NCBI GenBank assembly: GCA_028564705.1
Contig: JAPXFQ010002633.1
Location: forward strand, 1,263,001 to 1,327,000
Direction: 5' to 3'
Length of the DNA: 64,000 nt
From: Apricaphanius iberus
Taxonomy: Eukaryota; Chordata; Actinopteri; Cyprinodontiformes; Aphaniidae
The notes beneath the pieces were generated by a model that was given only the letters and a program-made list of their open reading frames with translations, ran no database searches and was not told the origin of the DNA. This document shows, in pieces, positions 34,201 through 48,900 of this stretch. The stretch's first letter is position 1, and the number at the start of each line of letters is the position of its first letter. The translations under genes were made by a program, and so were the position numbers.

Positions 34201-36896
34201 GATGTTTTATATGGTTTCAGCCTGCTTCTTCATTTTTGCATTATGTCTTCCATATTTTAAGAAGTTGATAAGACATATTGTTTTTTTGTTGTTGTTGGTT
34301 TTCATAACTGATTCTTATTCTGAGCAGAAATCTGTGAGGGACTTATTGTGAACTGTTTGTCTGTTCAGGTCTTCCTGAGGAGTGTCTGCCTGTTTTGCAG
34401 CGATGTTTGCAGGATGGGCACATTAGCGTCCTGCCCGACCAGCTGACTGTTAACCAGTATGAGGCCGGACAGGGTGTGTTCAGTTTACAGTTTCTGTAAA
34501 AACATTTTTTACACAGTTACCTCACAGATTCTGAATTTATCAATGGCAACAACTTGGGTTGCAGCAGCAGTTTATAAGACTAGATAAGGTATTTATTTAA
34601 GTATTATATATCATCTTTCATAAATGCTACAGAAGAAATTTCATTTGATTCACAGTATGCCTCGTTCTCTTAAACAAGCAACAAAAATGAACACTAAATA
34701 GAATTTCCTCTGCTTGTACGCTCGTTTGCGTAGAGTAGATTGTCTGATTTTAAATTCTTTTGTGATCTCTTTAAAACCCTTACAGGATTTATAAGCTGCT
34801 TAAAGTACTCATTTTGAAGACCTCGCACATCTCTTTTGGTCTCTTCATGTTGCTTACTCTCACCTCAAAAGTCAAGGGCACCAAATGAAATATTTGAAAT
34901 CCAAACGGTTCAAACCTCCTTCAAAATCCGGGTTAATTATGATCTAACATGGTGTGTAATTCTAATATCGGTGTCGCTTGCATTTTTTAATCACCATTTA
35001 TAAAAAGGAAATCTTTAAAGCTCTTCTGTTCGTTGTTTTTATATTTTAAATCATCAGTGTATCCGTTTATGCAAATGCAGTAGAGAAACACTCAGGCTGT
35101 TGTAGGGTGTCCTAGTTTTTTTTCTTCCACATAACAATTTATATAACTTGTTTTTTATTCAATAAAATGAGCGCAGAAAGAATTGATTTATGTTTACCAT
35201 TAGGTGGCATCATATGCTCTTTTATCACGCCAGTAGTGTTTGTCGTCTTTGGGTCCCCAGCTTTTTGTCAGTACATTACTCCAAGGTTTAAATGTAACGT
35301 TCTGTTAGGCTGAAAACATTAAACAGCTTAAGAAATGTTAAAAAGACATAACTTTTCATGCATCAGTGTTTTTCTTCCGTCTGTTCGTTTGGGTTAACTT
35401 CACTTTTCATGTCCGTGTCCTTTGCAGGTATCCCCCCTCATGTGGACACTCACTCGGCCTTTGAGGACACCATCCTGTCGCTAAGTCTGGGGGCGAAGGT
35501 AATCGTCTTGGTGTTGAAACACGCTTTTGCCCTCTAATCCAACTTTTCAGTTTGTTTTTTTAGTGTATGTGAGAATCTATAAAATCCTTTCCTTTATCTT
35601 TCAACTTGTGTAGATCTGATGTTATTAGCTGCTAGGTTTAATGATATGAACGAAACAGTTTCTTGTCAACCTGTGATTCGTTTTCCTCAGACTGATGTTA
35701 ATGCTAGGATCTTGTCCTTGTGAATCACTTCATTAGCTTCATCCTTTTCCCTCCCTCTGACACACTATCATTATTCTATGTGACCTTCTAGCAACGAGGT
35801 TCATGATTTGCTTTCTGACAACTTTAATTGTTACAAAAATTATGCATATTTTTAGAAGGATAGTCTCTGATTGTGGCACATTTCCTCCCACCTGACCCTA
35901 CTTTAGACCAGATGTCGGTACCACTCAAGGTGACGAAACTTGCTTGTGATTTTTGAAAAGATGTATGTCTGTAGATTATGTTTTGGTATGATAATCCTTG
36001 TTTGAGTGGTAGTGGCTATAATCGTCTAGCAGTTGGTCTCGTCTGTTTAAATGTGACGATCATAAAGCCAGACTTCATGCTGATGTCTGTGCCTGCAGCG
36101 CAGCGCTAGTCTCTGCTCTGTTAGGGAGGAATCGGACCATTCCATATCGTTAGCATATTACAGTCTGAACAGAGAAGGAAAGTTTTGGTCCCAAAGACGT
36201 ATTGCTATTATTATTAATGTAATGAACATTGTTCTGACAAGGTTTTTATACCTTATAAGCATTTCCACATGGTTGTCATGTTATGGCCACAAATACTAAC
36301 AGATATGTATTTTTAAAGATTTTTATGTGATGGATCACTATAAAGTAGTGAAAAGTTGTGAAGTGGAAGTAAAATTAGACAAAATGGAATAACTGTTGTT
36401 CTAGATTACACTTCTATTACTGAAAGAATGGAATTAGACTTTTATTTGTCAGGTTTCGCGGCCTCGCTGTTTAGACGATTTTTTTTCTATGACAATTTTA
36501 CATGCTTTCTTTACAGTGTACTATCGCGCATTGTGTTCTGCACCCTTATTGATTGGAGGCAATAGTCAATCTCCTCCGTGTCGTGTCTCCCCAGCTTGCC
36601 AAATTTAGCATGTCTGATTATAAAAATCTCACCTAGAAGAAAAAAACAGCAAAAACAAGTTTCCATAACTATGTTCCTCACCCCAGAAAAAGACACTTGT
36701 TTCGAGGACTTCAGGGGGAAAAGATGCATCCGAGCGGGCACAGACGAAGAAACAGCGGCATATTCATGCTTTTTATGTTTTAAAAACTAAAAAGGTTTGA
36801 ACTTTGAGATAATTTAAACTAGTGAGACATGTGACAAAATGTTAATATATGCCTGAGAAAAGTGTATATAGTGTGTGGTGAGGGGTTTTACAGCCA

Positions 36897-36943
<47 letters not shown>

Positions 36944-39900
36944 AGTAGACAATAAAGATGACTACTTCGCTGATTTCGCCTGTTATTTTTAGAACATAAC
37001 CCCCGCAATAAACTAGGTACAATTGTGGGGGTGTGGGGATGGTGTGATGTGAAGTGTTCAGCCCCAACTAAAGTTTTCCATATATCAATCCCAAACAGGT
37101 ACGTGTTTGTCTTCTGTGACCAGAGCCCCTTTTGCTGCATGCTTGCTGTACCCAGAAAATGTTGCAAAAACACTATACAGCTTTTTTAATTCTAAAGAAT
37201 TTTACATACTATTTATCATTTACTTTTCACTATCATTTATTATTCACTGCTACATGTTAATCAGTCACATAAAATCCCTAAAAAATACTTTTATGTGTGA
37301 AAACTGTCCCAGGGTATGTGAAACTGAAATGTTTCTGTCTTGCTGCACGAGAATCAAGTCTCTTGTTCTAACTTCAATGTCAAACTGTGTGGTGTTTCCC
37401 TAAATAAGAGAAGCTAATTTCTGACAACACTTCAGAGGAAATATTTGGGGGATTTAAGGCTAAAAGTCGAGTTATGCTTGTGTTCTACTAAAAAAGAAGA
37501 GAAAATGCATTATTTTATTCTTCACAAGGGTATTGCGAGAGAGACGAACAAGGATGAGTGTTGGTGTTGTAGAAAACCAAAATCTCCTTGCATCTCCATC
37601 GATTTGGTTACATTCCACCGCTCTTACTGATTAGTTAATTTTCTTTTAGATGGGAACAGTGTAGATGTTTCCTGGCTCTCTGGGGGAAAGAAGGAATGAG
37701 TTCAGCTGTGGTCTGAGGGGAAGATCTGATCTGATCGTTTGCTGGAGCTTCTCATGCTCCTTCACAGGAAAAAAACGCAAACTCATGTCCTTCATTCTCC
37801 CTTTGGCCCACCCACACACACACGCGCACACACCAACACACACACACACACGTGTACAAACACACCACCACTTCACAGAATCCAATTTTGCTGCTGTCAG
37901 AAGTTGGAGAGATGCAGGTTGAAGTTGTGTGAATGTAATTTCCCTGCAGAGCGCAAGCGGTTACGTGCTGTACAGAGACATTAGGATCAATGGCAGGCGC
38001 CACGATGGAAGGGACTCTGCTAGTTACAGACACAAAGCAAAATTTTTTGTTGACGTTCTGACATTTCAGCAGATTTACATAGCGTTTGGATAAACATGAT
38101 CTGACGGATTTTATTTGAACATTCATGTAACATATCTGGGTTGCATTTTCCCAAAACAAGGTAGTTTTCTTCGTAACATTTCAAAATAATATAAATTTTG
38201 GTCCCCCTGCACCAAGGTTTCAGTAAAATTATTCAAATTTGCTTCAGTTGTACAGTTTTTATGTTAATGTTTGGTTAAAAGACAAACATGATTATAAAAC
38301 GTAATTAAATGACCTCCAAAGTTCATGTAATTCCCATCAACTCCTGTAATTACTATGGCAAGTATTCTGCTTGATAATATTTTATCAAAGCCAACTTCCC
38401 ATGGAACGATCCTGGAAAATATCCCCCATTTACAGCCCCAATACGGAGTTACAGACACTTGTGGTGCCCCTATAGATTCAGCTCCATTTATCTGGACCTT
38501 TCAGCTTCCTTGGGGAGAATTACTTAAGTGCTCTAGCTGATTGTTAACACTCAGAAAGAGGAGCAATTTGACTCTCATTGTGGACCAGGGGCCGTATTCA
38601 CAAAGACTCTTATCTTAGCGCTAGGTGTTACTCCTAACTCGCGTTAAAAGGTCTTACGTAGGAATTGTCGTCTAAAACCTATTCACAAACGCACTAAGAG
38701 CTACTTTTACATAGGACAAATCCCTAAAAGTAAGTTAAGAGTGACGTCCCGTTGCTATGGAAATGGTCATTTCCTATGCATGAGTAAATAAACGGACAGC
38801 AGTGTGATTGGTTGTTGAATGACACATGTGAAACCAGGAAATGGAAAATTGGTCGATGTCAATGTCGATAAAAGCATAATTATGAAGAGCGCAAATAGCA
38901 GAAATAATGCACAATGACATCTTTGTGTCGGCCACGAGACTGACACTTCATACAACTTACACACAATAGCCTACTTACAGAGAGGGTGAAGTTTAAAAAC
39001 GAAAAAACGTGAAATGCATCATATTACCCTGCCTAACGCCTGCTGATAGCTGGGATAAGCTCCAGCCCCCCCCCTCCACGCGACCTTGAATTGGATGAAA
39101 GCGGTATAGATAATGGATGGATGGATGGATGGATGAATCATTTTAAGGGAGTGATTGCAAATAGGCTGTAAACAATTAGGCTGTCTAATGAGCACATCAG
39201 ACACATCTTAAATAGAACCCCCCCCCCCCACCACCACACACACACACACTACCGTGAAAAGCACCTCGTGAACTGAAAGTAAGTGGCGAGAAAAGGACAA
39301 GGAAACCTAACTGGTCGCAGGACCACTAATTACTACTGGAGAGGAGGACTGTCCTCAAAGGGCGATTCGGAGCCGGGATTACGAATAAGAAAAAAAGGGA
39401 GGCATGGGTGGAAATTAGCAGAAACATAAATGCATCTTATCCAGCGGTGTCTTGAACGTCAGAAGACTGTGAGAAGAGGTGCTATTCTCTACAGTCCCAG
39501 TGTCGGCTCGAGATCGCCGCTTATAAAAAGGATGCTGCTGCAACAGTTAGTCAACGTCCGTCATGAAGACATCCCTACATAATGTTGCATAAATTGGAAG
39601 ACGTGCACGTTTTCTTAATTGTGCACCCCCAGCATACCTGCAATCGCCATGAAATTGGCTTTAATTTGATGCAGTTGCTGGATGTCTAATGGGAAACAGA
39701 TGACTTGTTGATTAATGTGTGGTCGACAGAGCGCTTTAAAAGTTTGGTGGATTGATCGGCTGATAGATGGTTGTGATATACCCAAGTCGTCCGCATTGCA
39801 AAGTTGCGTTTTCCCTGTGGCTAAATATCTTATTTTCGCTAAACATTTAATTTCTGGACTGATCGGATTGTTACGTTTAGTTGGAGACGTGACTGCATCC

Positions 39901-42900
39901 CGCACCACATCTGCAATAAACGATTTAGTCGGTATCGTTTGGTTAATTCTGAATCATCCAGAGTGTCCAACACATTGCGTCTGGCTGCAGCCATTTTGGG
40001 AGTTTTTGTGAATAGGTCTTAGGGAGTTAGGAGTCCTCTTGACTTCTTTTAAGGACTCCCAGACTTAGGAGCTACTTTTAGGCCTAAAAGTGGTTGTGAA
40101 TTACTTTTATCTTAAGAAACTAGGAGTCCTAAATTTAAGAGTGACACGCCCTAATTTTTTAGGAGTTACTCCTAAATTCGGCAGTTAGGACCTACTTTAA
40201 GCCCTAAGATTCTTTGTGAATACGGCCCCAGATCCTTACAATTTAATACTCAGTAATTGACATTGTCCAGTCCCTTAGAGTTTTGTGGACTGGGAAAACC
40301 ACCTACGACTGTGTGCCTGGAGCTATTTTGTGGTTGGTGATAGAGAAATGCAGAATGCTTCGACCTATCTATAACCTGTATAACAAAAGCAAGAGCTGTG
40401 TCACACTCTAAAAGCCAAGGAATCAAAATCTGTTTTTAAAAGTGATTTTAAAAGGATTATATATATGAAGCAGTTCTGACATAAATCGGAAGACTGTTCC
40501 ACGGTTTAGTGGCATATACTACACGGGTCCAATCATCTGAAAATGTCTGGTTTGGAACGTCAGGGTATAATTTTTTTGCTTATTGTAGACTATGTGGCCC
40601 TGTTCTTCAGTTCATGACCTTTAGGATTCACTGGAGAATTTTGCTGCAAGTGTAAAAAAATGCCTGGATGAGGGTTAGCTTCTCTAAATCCAAGGCCCTG
40701 TTCTCATTCCAGAGAACAGGGTTGATAACTGGCTGGGTTCGGGGGATGTCTCTATTGGAATAGACCTAGAACTACTTGAAGGAAATATTTATAACTATTG
40801 GCCTGAGAACATCTTGGGAGAGTGGTGCTGAGAAGAGTCCATTCCCCTCTCGGAAATGTTACTTGGGGAAGATTGTGGACGACATGCAATCCTTTGTGGG
40901 GTATTAAAGAAAACAGACACTTTATTTATTAAATCAAAGATTCTTTTTTAAAAAGCACTTGTCACATCATTGGTAGCACAAAGCGCTATACAAGATAAAA
41001 CTAATACATAACGTCATCGCAAAATGGAAGCCTAATAAATTGAAAACACACACACCCTCAACATACCCCTTCCCTCAGTTAATACAAATACGATCCCAAC
41101 CGTTTGTTTTTGTCACAAAATTTTAAACAACGATAAAAAAATAAACGCTTAATCTGTCTCAAAACTGCTGTGAGGAAGCAGCAAGTAATCCTTTATGCAA
41201 GTATTTCAGTTTTTGAATCACTGGGGGAAAAAAAGTCTGGTTGACTGACAGCTGAATGAGATGTTTCTGTCGCAGGACATTAACAAACTGCTTTAAGTCA
41301 AGTTATTTTACAGTGCTGCAGATTTAAATTTGTTAACCTTGCCGTGCTTAATATTAATGATACATTATATACTATTGCAATACTAGTAGTCTGTGCAATG
41401 GATACATGAGTTGTGTCCCTCCGTAGTCTGTCTTTTTAGTGCCATTGTGTTTTATATACGTATATATACTATGCTTGTTCATGCTTGGGCACATCCTCTT
41501 ATAGGCAGTGATGGAGTTCCGTCACCCGGATGGCCGAGTCATTCCCGTGGTGTTGCCCGAAAGGAGCCTGCTGGTCATGAAAGGGGAGAGCAGATACCTG
41601 TGGACACATGGGTGAGCTTTCTCATGGGTTTTTTCAGTGTGAAGGCTTTTTCTTCCAACGATTGAATCTCTTGCACCTGATCCCACCGAATGTCTCCTGG
41701 TCTTTCAGTTTCTTGGTGATCTCCTTGTGATAAGCCTGTCTTCTACCCTCTGCTAGGATTACCCCACGGAAGTTTGACCTGGTGCCTGCTTGTGATTCGC
41801 AGCCTGCTGTTGTTTCAGAGCCCGACGTTGGTTCCCACAGCGGTCTCACTTTGAGCAAGAGGGGCACCCGCACCTCCTTTACTTTCCGCAAAATCAGACA
41901 CAAGCCCTGCTGCTGTGGTGAGAGTGTTGAATGCACTGAAATGCTGCTGATAAGACAGTGTTGCCAGCTTAGATGTTTAGGGAAAAATTAACCTCAGAGG
42001 AAATAAGATGTTGTCTGGAAAAGCTTGGAGTTTAACATAAGGATTTTCAAGGGTTGATTAAGTAATAATAATAATTATTTTTATTTGATGGCGCCTTTCA
42101 AGTCACCCAAGGACACGTTACTATTAAAAACGCCAAAATAACAAATTTATATAAAATCACTAATACAATCACAGTGCATGTGCAGATTTGAAAAGGAAAG
42201 GTCTTAGGTTGAGTTTTAAAAGTAACTAGGGAGTCCAGTTGATGGAGGGGCTGAGGTAAAGTGTTCTTTGAGCTTTGGGGCAGAGTAACTGAATGCTCTG
42301 GCCCCCATAGTGACCATTTGTATTGTGGGGATAAAGTAAGGGAGTAAGTAATAGATAACTGAATTATACAAACACATGTTTGTCTATCATTTTCCATTGT
42401 TACAATATTGTTTATTTAATTATGAATTTTAATAGATTAAATGTATAGATGTGAAAATGTGCTGCAATCATGTCTTAAAATATCCTTCGACTGATAACAA
42501 CTTTCAGAATGAGTAAATGCTCAATTCGAAAAGTTCAACTCCGTTATTATGTAGATTCATTTCAAACATCATCTACTTCAAATGGTTGCAGCTCATTTTA
42601 TTGTTTCAGGTCTTAACCCTATTTATGTGTGATGCTCAGAGCAGAAAAGGCTCAATGATTCATTGGGATGTGCATTTTTAGACTAAACTGTAACATTCAA
42701 AGCTTTTTCAAACTGTGAACATTGGTTACCCGTCAGCTTCAACAGCTTATTGCTTTTCAAAAAGGGAGGCTACATAACTTCTAACTAGGTCACCTTCAAT
42801 GTTTTTCTTTTCAACTCTCCAACCCTATGAAATTCATTAAATTATGTTAGAAATTCTTCATTTCAGAAGTGCCACTTTTTCTATTTAGATTATTTTTGAA

Positions 42901-45900
42901 TTCTACTTTTTCCATTGCAACGTTATTTATCAAACCAAAAAGTGAAAATACTGAAAATACTAACCCATCAACCTAAAGCAATATGTATCTGCCATGGTTG
43001 AAGTAAAATGCTTTCAGACATTTTTACAAAAGAAAATCTTAAAAGTGTGGCATGCCTTTACATTCAGCCCCCTAATCAAACAACATTCCATTGCAACACC
43101 AGCTGCAGCGTCTTTTGAGTTATGTGTTAATCAGCTTTGCAAATCTACATGGTGAATTTGTTCTTGTTAACTCTGGTACCCCTAAATAAAATTCAGTGCC
43201 ACCAATAGTCCTCAGCGGTTATCTTATGGAAAGCTACAGAACCCGAGTTTAGGATTTTGTATACAATTCCAGTGAGTCATTTAAGGGTAGACGCTTGCCA
43301 ATGCTGATTCCCACTTGAGAGCGTCTCTGAGTAACAATTTTCAGGTTCTTCCACACATTCTTAATTGGATTTAGTTCCGGACTTTGACTGGACCATTTTC
43401 AAGAATATGCTTTAATCGAACCCATCTACAGCATTCTTGCATCGGTTTCAAATGACTCTTCCCTGTTCTCCCCTTGCAGCCTTTCCATCTGCCTGTGACA
43501 GTCAGGGAGGAACCTCCCCCCAGCCGCCGTCTCAGCCTTCACTTCCCAGTTGCCACGCCGACGCAACCCGTTTGGAGGAGGAGTATGTGCACCGGGTGTA
43601 TGATGCCATCGCCTCTCACTTCAGCCGCACTCGCCACACTCCATGGCCACGCGTTTGCCACTTCCTGTCTTCGCTGCCACCTGGAGGCGTGCTGGCCGAC
43701 GTGGGGTGTGGAAACGGGAAGTACCTGGGAGTCAACCCTCAGCTGGTCACGGTGCGTGTCGCCATTAAATGACGCGTGTAGTTCAGGAAACCGTCTGTGA
43801 CCCCCTCATGAATATCTGTATTGATTTAAAATCAAGTTGTTACTTAAAAACAGAGGTCACGCTATCCGATTTTTGACCGGCAGGGTCAAAACGTCCAGTT
43901 GTAATCTATTTTTCTCCTTCATTTTTTAAATATGATAGTATTTTAATACATATTCTATAGTATTTTTTAATTCATTTTAAATAATATTCAATCCAAACAA
44001 GCTGACCAGAAAACGACATAAAAAATTAAATTAAACAATTGGACTTAAAAATATGATTACCAGTTGTGGCTTGAACACACAGTCTCACATGTTTCTCCTG
44101 CTCCCTATGAAACATATGTCCTGATCCAATCACGTGATTTGAAATCGGGCTTGATCACCTGGTTTCAGACTCGATCAGAATCGGACGTCACCTCCCGATC
44201 AGGACTCGGATGGATAAATATATATATATATTCCTGTCAATTGTTTTATTCTATGTGGGTGGAGGCTAGTGCCTATCTCTACTCCCAGGAGTTATTATCC
44301 ACTCAATAGTATTTATGTTTTATTCACCTTAACCAATATTCAATACAAACAAGCTGAACGGAGAACTACTTAATTAAGTGAAATTAAACGGTTGCACTTA
44401 GAATAGAATACACAAATTACAATTCCCGCTCAACATGGAACCGTAATTTGTGTAATCAAATAGTGGGATTGCTGCAGAGGTTGTTGTCATGAGGTTTAGG
44501 ATTTTTGCCTCAGACAGATGACTTCTCATGGGGTTTAGATGTTCAGGATGCTGTATCCACGCTACGCTGCTACACTGGAGACTGGAATTATGCTGCTATA
44601 GCCAAAGATTTAAAACCAACCAGAAGTCTAAAAGGAGGAAAGCAGCAGCAGGCACCCATTTTTTTTTTTTTTTTTTTTAAATTTAAATTTTTATCTCACG
44701 GTTTTTTCCCATTATTTATCACCCAGTGCTCCTACCTAGTTCCAGTTCTGGGCATTGCTCTCCCAATGCTAACTGTGGGAGGGCCCTGCACTGAAGCTCA
44801 AGCCTCCTTCTTGCCTGAGGAGTGGGCAGGCCCTTCTTTTCACCTGAAGGGGGCAGGGTTTTCGCATCATGTTATTCCAGCCGGATCCTCCCATACCCTT
44901 CAGGCACCCCAGTCAGCCAGTAGGAGGCAGTATACAGTAGCTCACTTTAGCTGCAAGGGAACATGGGGAGAGCATGCAAACTCCACACAGAAAGGCCCTT
45001 TCACTAACCCCACCCAGGGTGTGGGTGCCGATGATATGGAGGAAAAAAACACCCAAAGCACCCACAGCGTCCCCGGCAGGAATCGAGCCCAGGACCTTCT
45101 AGCTGTGAGGTGAGCTGCGCTACCAGCTGCGCCACCGTGCTCCCCCAGCCACCACTTATTGGCACACATCGCAGCATGACTAGGCTGCAGATACGCTCTA
45201 AACTCTCAGAAGCTTTTCAACGTTCAGTCATCTCCCGTTTAGCAACATGCCTTGGTCAAAGTGTCTGGGAATGTTTTCCTCAGTTGATGGATGTATGTGG
45301 AATCTGCACGTAAATTTTGAAAGTTGCAACAAGTGGTCAAGGTTAATACTTGTATATAAAAATGACCAACAGCCTTCATATTTTCAGTCACCGTTCTAGT
45401 AAACCGGGCAAATATGACTCCTGATGAGCGGTGAATAAAAACAGGAACATCCTACTCTTCTTTATTCTTTTTTCTAATGTATTACCTATAGAAGTATCGG
45501 ATCGGCACTTGGTATCGGCAGAAACTCAAAATCAAATGACTCGGAGTCAGACTCCAGGGCAAAAAATCCTGATTGGGACATACCTAAAGTTTATGGCTGT
45601 ATGAGACAAAGTTCCAGGGGTGTGATTACTTTTGTTGCAGACCTCAGCTATTTGCTAAAGGGGATCAAATCCTCTTCCCTCAGTATGTTAAGAGGTCATA
45701 AGTGGCTTTTGTACCATCCATAGGCATTGACTTGAAAACTAGCTGGTTTCAATCAGAAGCTTTTGGTTTTGTCTTACACCCTACCGCTTTATTTGTATAA
45801 CACAGCTATACAGCTATACAGCTCTACTTTGTGCTTAAACTGTACAGGCAAAGATAAAACAAGTACAATTCAGTTACATTAACAGCAAAATGTTAAGCGA

Positions 45901-48900
45901 CAGTCAAATGAGCAAACGAATAAAACAAAAATTGAAAACGAAAGAAATGTTCTGGGGTGTCATTTATAAACGTTGCGTACGCACAAAACGGGGCCTGAAA
46001 CTGGCGTACGCCACTTTCAAAGCAAAAGTTGTGATTTATAAAAAAAAGACTTCACGGGAAAATGTGCGCACCTGTACGCCAACTCTGACCCGTGCGTACG
46101 GACATTTTGGAGACGAGGGAATCGACGAGGCAGTTGGTGAGGTGGTGAACTGCAGCCAGACTGCATATTACTCCTCTCACGCATATCATTTCACACCAAA
46201 CATTAATTATGGATTCATGTTATTATAAACATCCAAACAAGCAATGATATCTATATTGTAGCTTAGCAGTGAGCTATAGCTCTTCTAAAAACATTTTTCA
46301 ATATTAAAATAGATACATAAAATTTATCTCAAAACCTTAAACTCAGATAAAAGGGCCGGGACTGTGTGCCAATTAATAAATTGAATCATCTGCCGTCCCT
46401 GAGCGCAATAATGCCTGCAGTCTTGGATGGGATCATTAAGATGAGCAGGCGATACATCACGTTTCCATATACTGTGGGGGAGCAGGCCGAAATTAAGATG
46501 CAATTTGCAGCAATGTCCGGGTTCCCAAACATAATCGGCGCAATTGACTGCACCCATATTACTATAAGGGCCCCGTCCGAGGAAATTCCCCTCCCTCCTG
46601 GCGTACCCCCTCCCCAGCATGAGAACCCCGACCCACAGCCGCCTCCTCCTCGACAGGAAGCTTTCACCCAGGGAGCAAGGATCGGCCAGGATGTAAAATT
46701 TTTATTGTATCATTTAAGGTAGCAATGTGTCAGCTCGGGTGTACACGTACCCCCTCCAGTAGCAGACCCACTCTGGCGGTGGGAGGCAAGTGTTTTTTTT
46801 TTTTCCCTCAACTTTGAGGTCCGACCACTTTTTTTTATTTTTTATTTCGGGTACCGTGCTGTCAGTTGCGCTGACAGTCTGCACTGCAGACGCCACATGC
46901 TGCCACTCACAGTTCTTCCTTTTATTTGTGACACCGCTGCTGTGTCCACCAAATAAAATGTCTCTTCTAGCCTCCACTTCACCCACTAGAACTTCAATCA
47001 ACATCTCCGTAAAGTTTCTCTTCTTGTTTTTCTTTTGTTGTTGCCATATTTCCCCTCTTCTTCATATGCATCAATATTCATGTTCTGCTTTGCATTTACC
47101 TTTTTTAGCCAGATTTGGGCGTGTTCAGGGAGGGATATGAGCCAAATTCACGTGCGCAAACTTCCAAGAAGACCGTTAAATAAAGGGAAATTGCTTAGGC
47201 CTGTGCGTAGGCATGGTTTTATAAATCAGAAATTGTTTTGGCGTAAGCAAACTTTTTGTTTTGGTCGTACGTACACTTTTAGTAGGGATTCTACGCAATG
47301 TTTTATAAATAAGACCCCTGGAGAGTTCAGGGGAGTTCATTCCTCAACTTCAGGGCGCCGACCAAGAATTGCCCCAATGATTTGCAACGTGTTTTGGGGA
47401 AACTTAAAAGGATCTGACCAGTCGACCTAAGCATTCACCGAAGTCGGTGGAATTAAAGATCAGACTAGTAGAGGGGAGCAGGACCATTTAGTGATTTTTA
47501 AAAACAAAAAGGAGAAAGTTGAATTGAATCCTGTAGGCAGAGAACTTCCTATACATGATGAAGGTACCTGCTGCAAGGGCTGGTCATCTGTGCTAGTTCC
47601 ATTCTCCAAGCAGGAGTCCAGTCCAAACTTGCATCCAACTTATATATTTGCATTGCTTTGAAGAAGACATCTGGACAGTTTAATGAGGTTTGATTCATGA
47701 AGCAGGATTTCTGTACGTCATTTTTTTCTCTCTTTTAGTTTGTGTTTTATAAATAACCCAAAAAATATCTTGTTTAAATGTTCTGTCAGTATTTTTTTAA
47801 TCAAAGTTCAGAAGTCCACTGTCACGCTTTAGTTCCACAGCAGAAGAGGCCTGAAAAGTGCGTTATATAACTCAGTAAAGGTCTCTGTCTGGTTGCTGAG
47901 GCTTGTTATTGATGTAAAACTGAGACAGAAAAGCTGTCTTAAGTTCTGAGCAGGCAGTTATGGGTGCTGCATAAACCAAATTTATTTGCTACACTCCCGT
48001 TAGGTTTGCCTCGTCACACATTCTTTGAGCAAAACGCTTACATCCTGGTGTTGTTCATGCTAACTTTTGAGGAAACCCTGCAGTGATGCAGTGCGTCTGA
48101 CTTTGCTCCTTAAGACGTGAAATGTATGGATGTACGTGCAGGACAGGATGAGATCAATGTTCCCACTCCAGTCCCTGCAGGATGCCGTCCTTCGCATTAG
48201 CTCGGTTTCCATGGCAATATCCAAATCTTTCTGTTTACGTATGCAAACGAGGATATTCATGTTTGGGGATTTAGGAGAAGCGTGTAAGCAGCTTATCTTG
48301 ACTCAGACCGTAGCTGTAATAAATCATCAGCGAGAACATTGTGATTATGCAGGTCGTGCGCCAATTTTTTGGAGTTTGATTCAGCTTCTTCCAATTTCCT
48401 CCTCACCCAGCGTTCTATTCTTCTGCTCTTTAATCCTTTCCTCTCTGGCTCTCTGGCCTGCTCCCCTCCTGTCTTTTCTTCTGCAGTTGGACACCATTAA
48501 CATTTTCAGATTTAATTGAAAAAGAAAAACGGCTGCTCTCATGCATGCGTGTAGTAAATCTTTCCTCGCCTTCTTTCTTTTGGGAGAAGATCAAATGACG
48601 CCTGATTAAATTGACTCTGAACATCTCGCAGCCTTTCATTCATTCCATTTCATTCCAGCCATCTTCACTCTTTCTGCTTAATCCCTTTTTTCTTGGTTCT
48701 TCCTGATCCTCCTCTCTGATTTCTTTATTATTTACGAGTCGCGCTTAAATCTTTCACTCGGTGTTGATTCGCTCTTCTTGTGTTTGTCTGATCTCAGGTG
48801 GGATGTGATCGCAGCGGCGCTTTGGTCCAAATCTGCGCTGAGAGGGGTTTCCACGCGTTCGTATCGGACGCCCTTAACGTCCCGCTTCGCACGGCCTCAT

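Larger units (their letters stand above)
38589..40228. mobile_element. Harbinger-type transposon in alkbh8 intron 7
   Basis: The terminal inverted repeats share GGGCCGTATTCACAAAGA (38589-38606, inverted at 40211-40228) and continue with partial similarity. The flanks are CAG on both sides (38586-38588 and 40229-40231), a 3-bp duplication fitting the CWG preference known for vertebrate Harbinger elements. Inside are relics of both expected proteins, Myb/SANT-like on plus and transposase on minus, plus a LINE tail inserted at about 39025-39135. It is not autonomous. Confidence 0.9.
45955..47317. mobile_element. Second Harbinger-type transposon, alkbh8 intron 10
   Basis: The left end reads GGGTGTCATTTATAAACG and the right end, inverted, GGGTCTTATTTATAAAAC. 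Both are flanked by CTG (45952-45954 and 47318-47320), again a CWG-type 3-bp duplication. Sub-terminal segments on both sides keep repeated GCGTACG or CGTACG words. Inside are a transposase relic (plus) and a Myb/SANT-like relic (minus), converging near 46720. Ends differ from those of the element at 38589, so it is a different family. Confidence 0.88.

Noticed and set aside
36511..36790. Overlapping open frames in alkbh8 intron 7
   Set aside because: No conserved residues and equal openness on both strands. Ordinary intron sequence.
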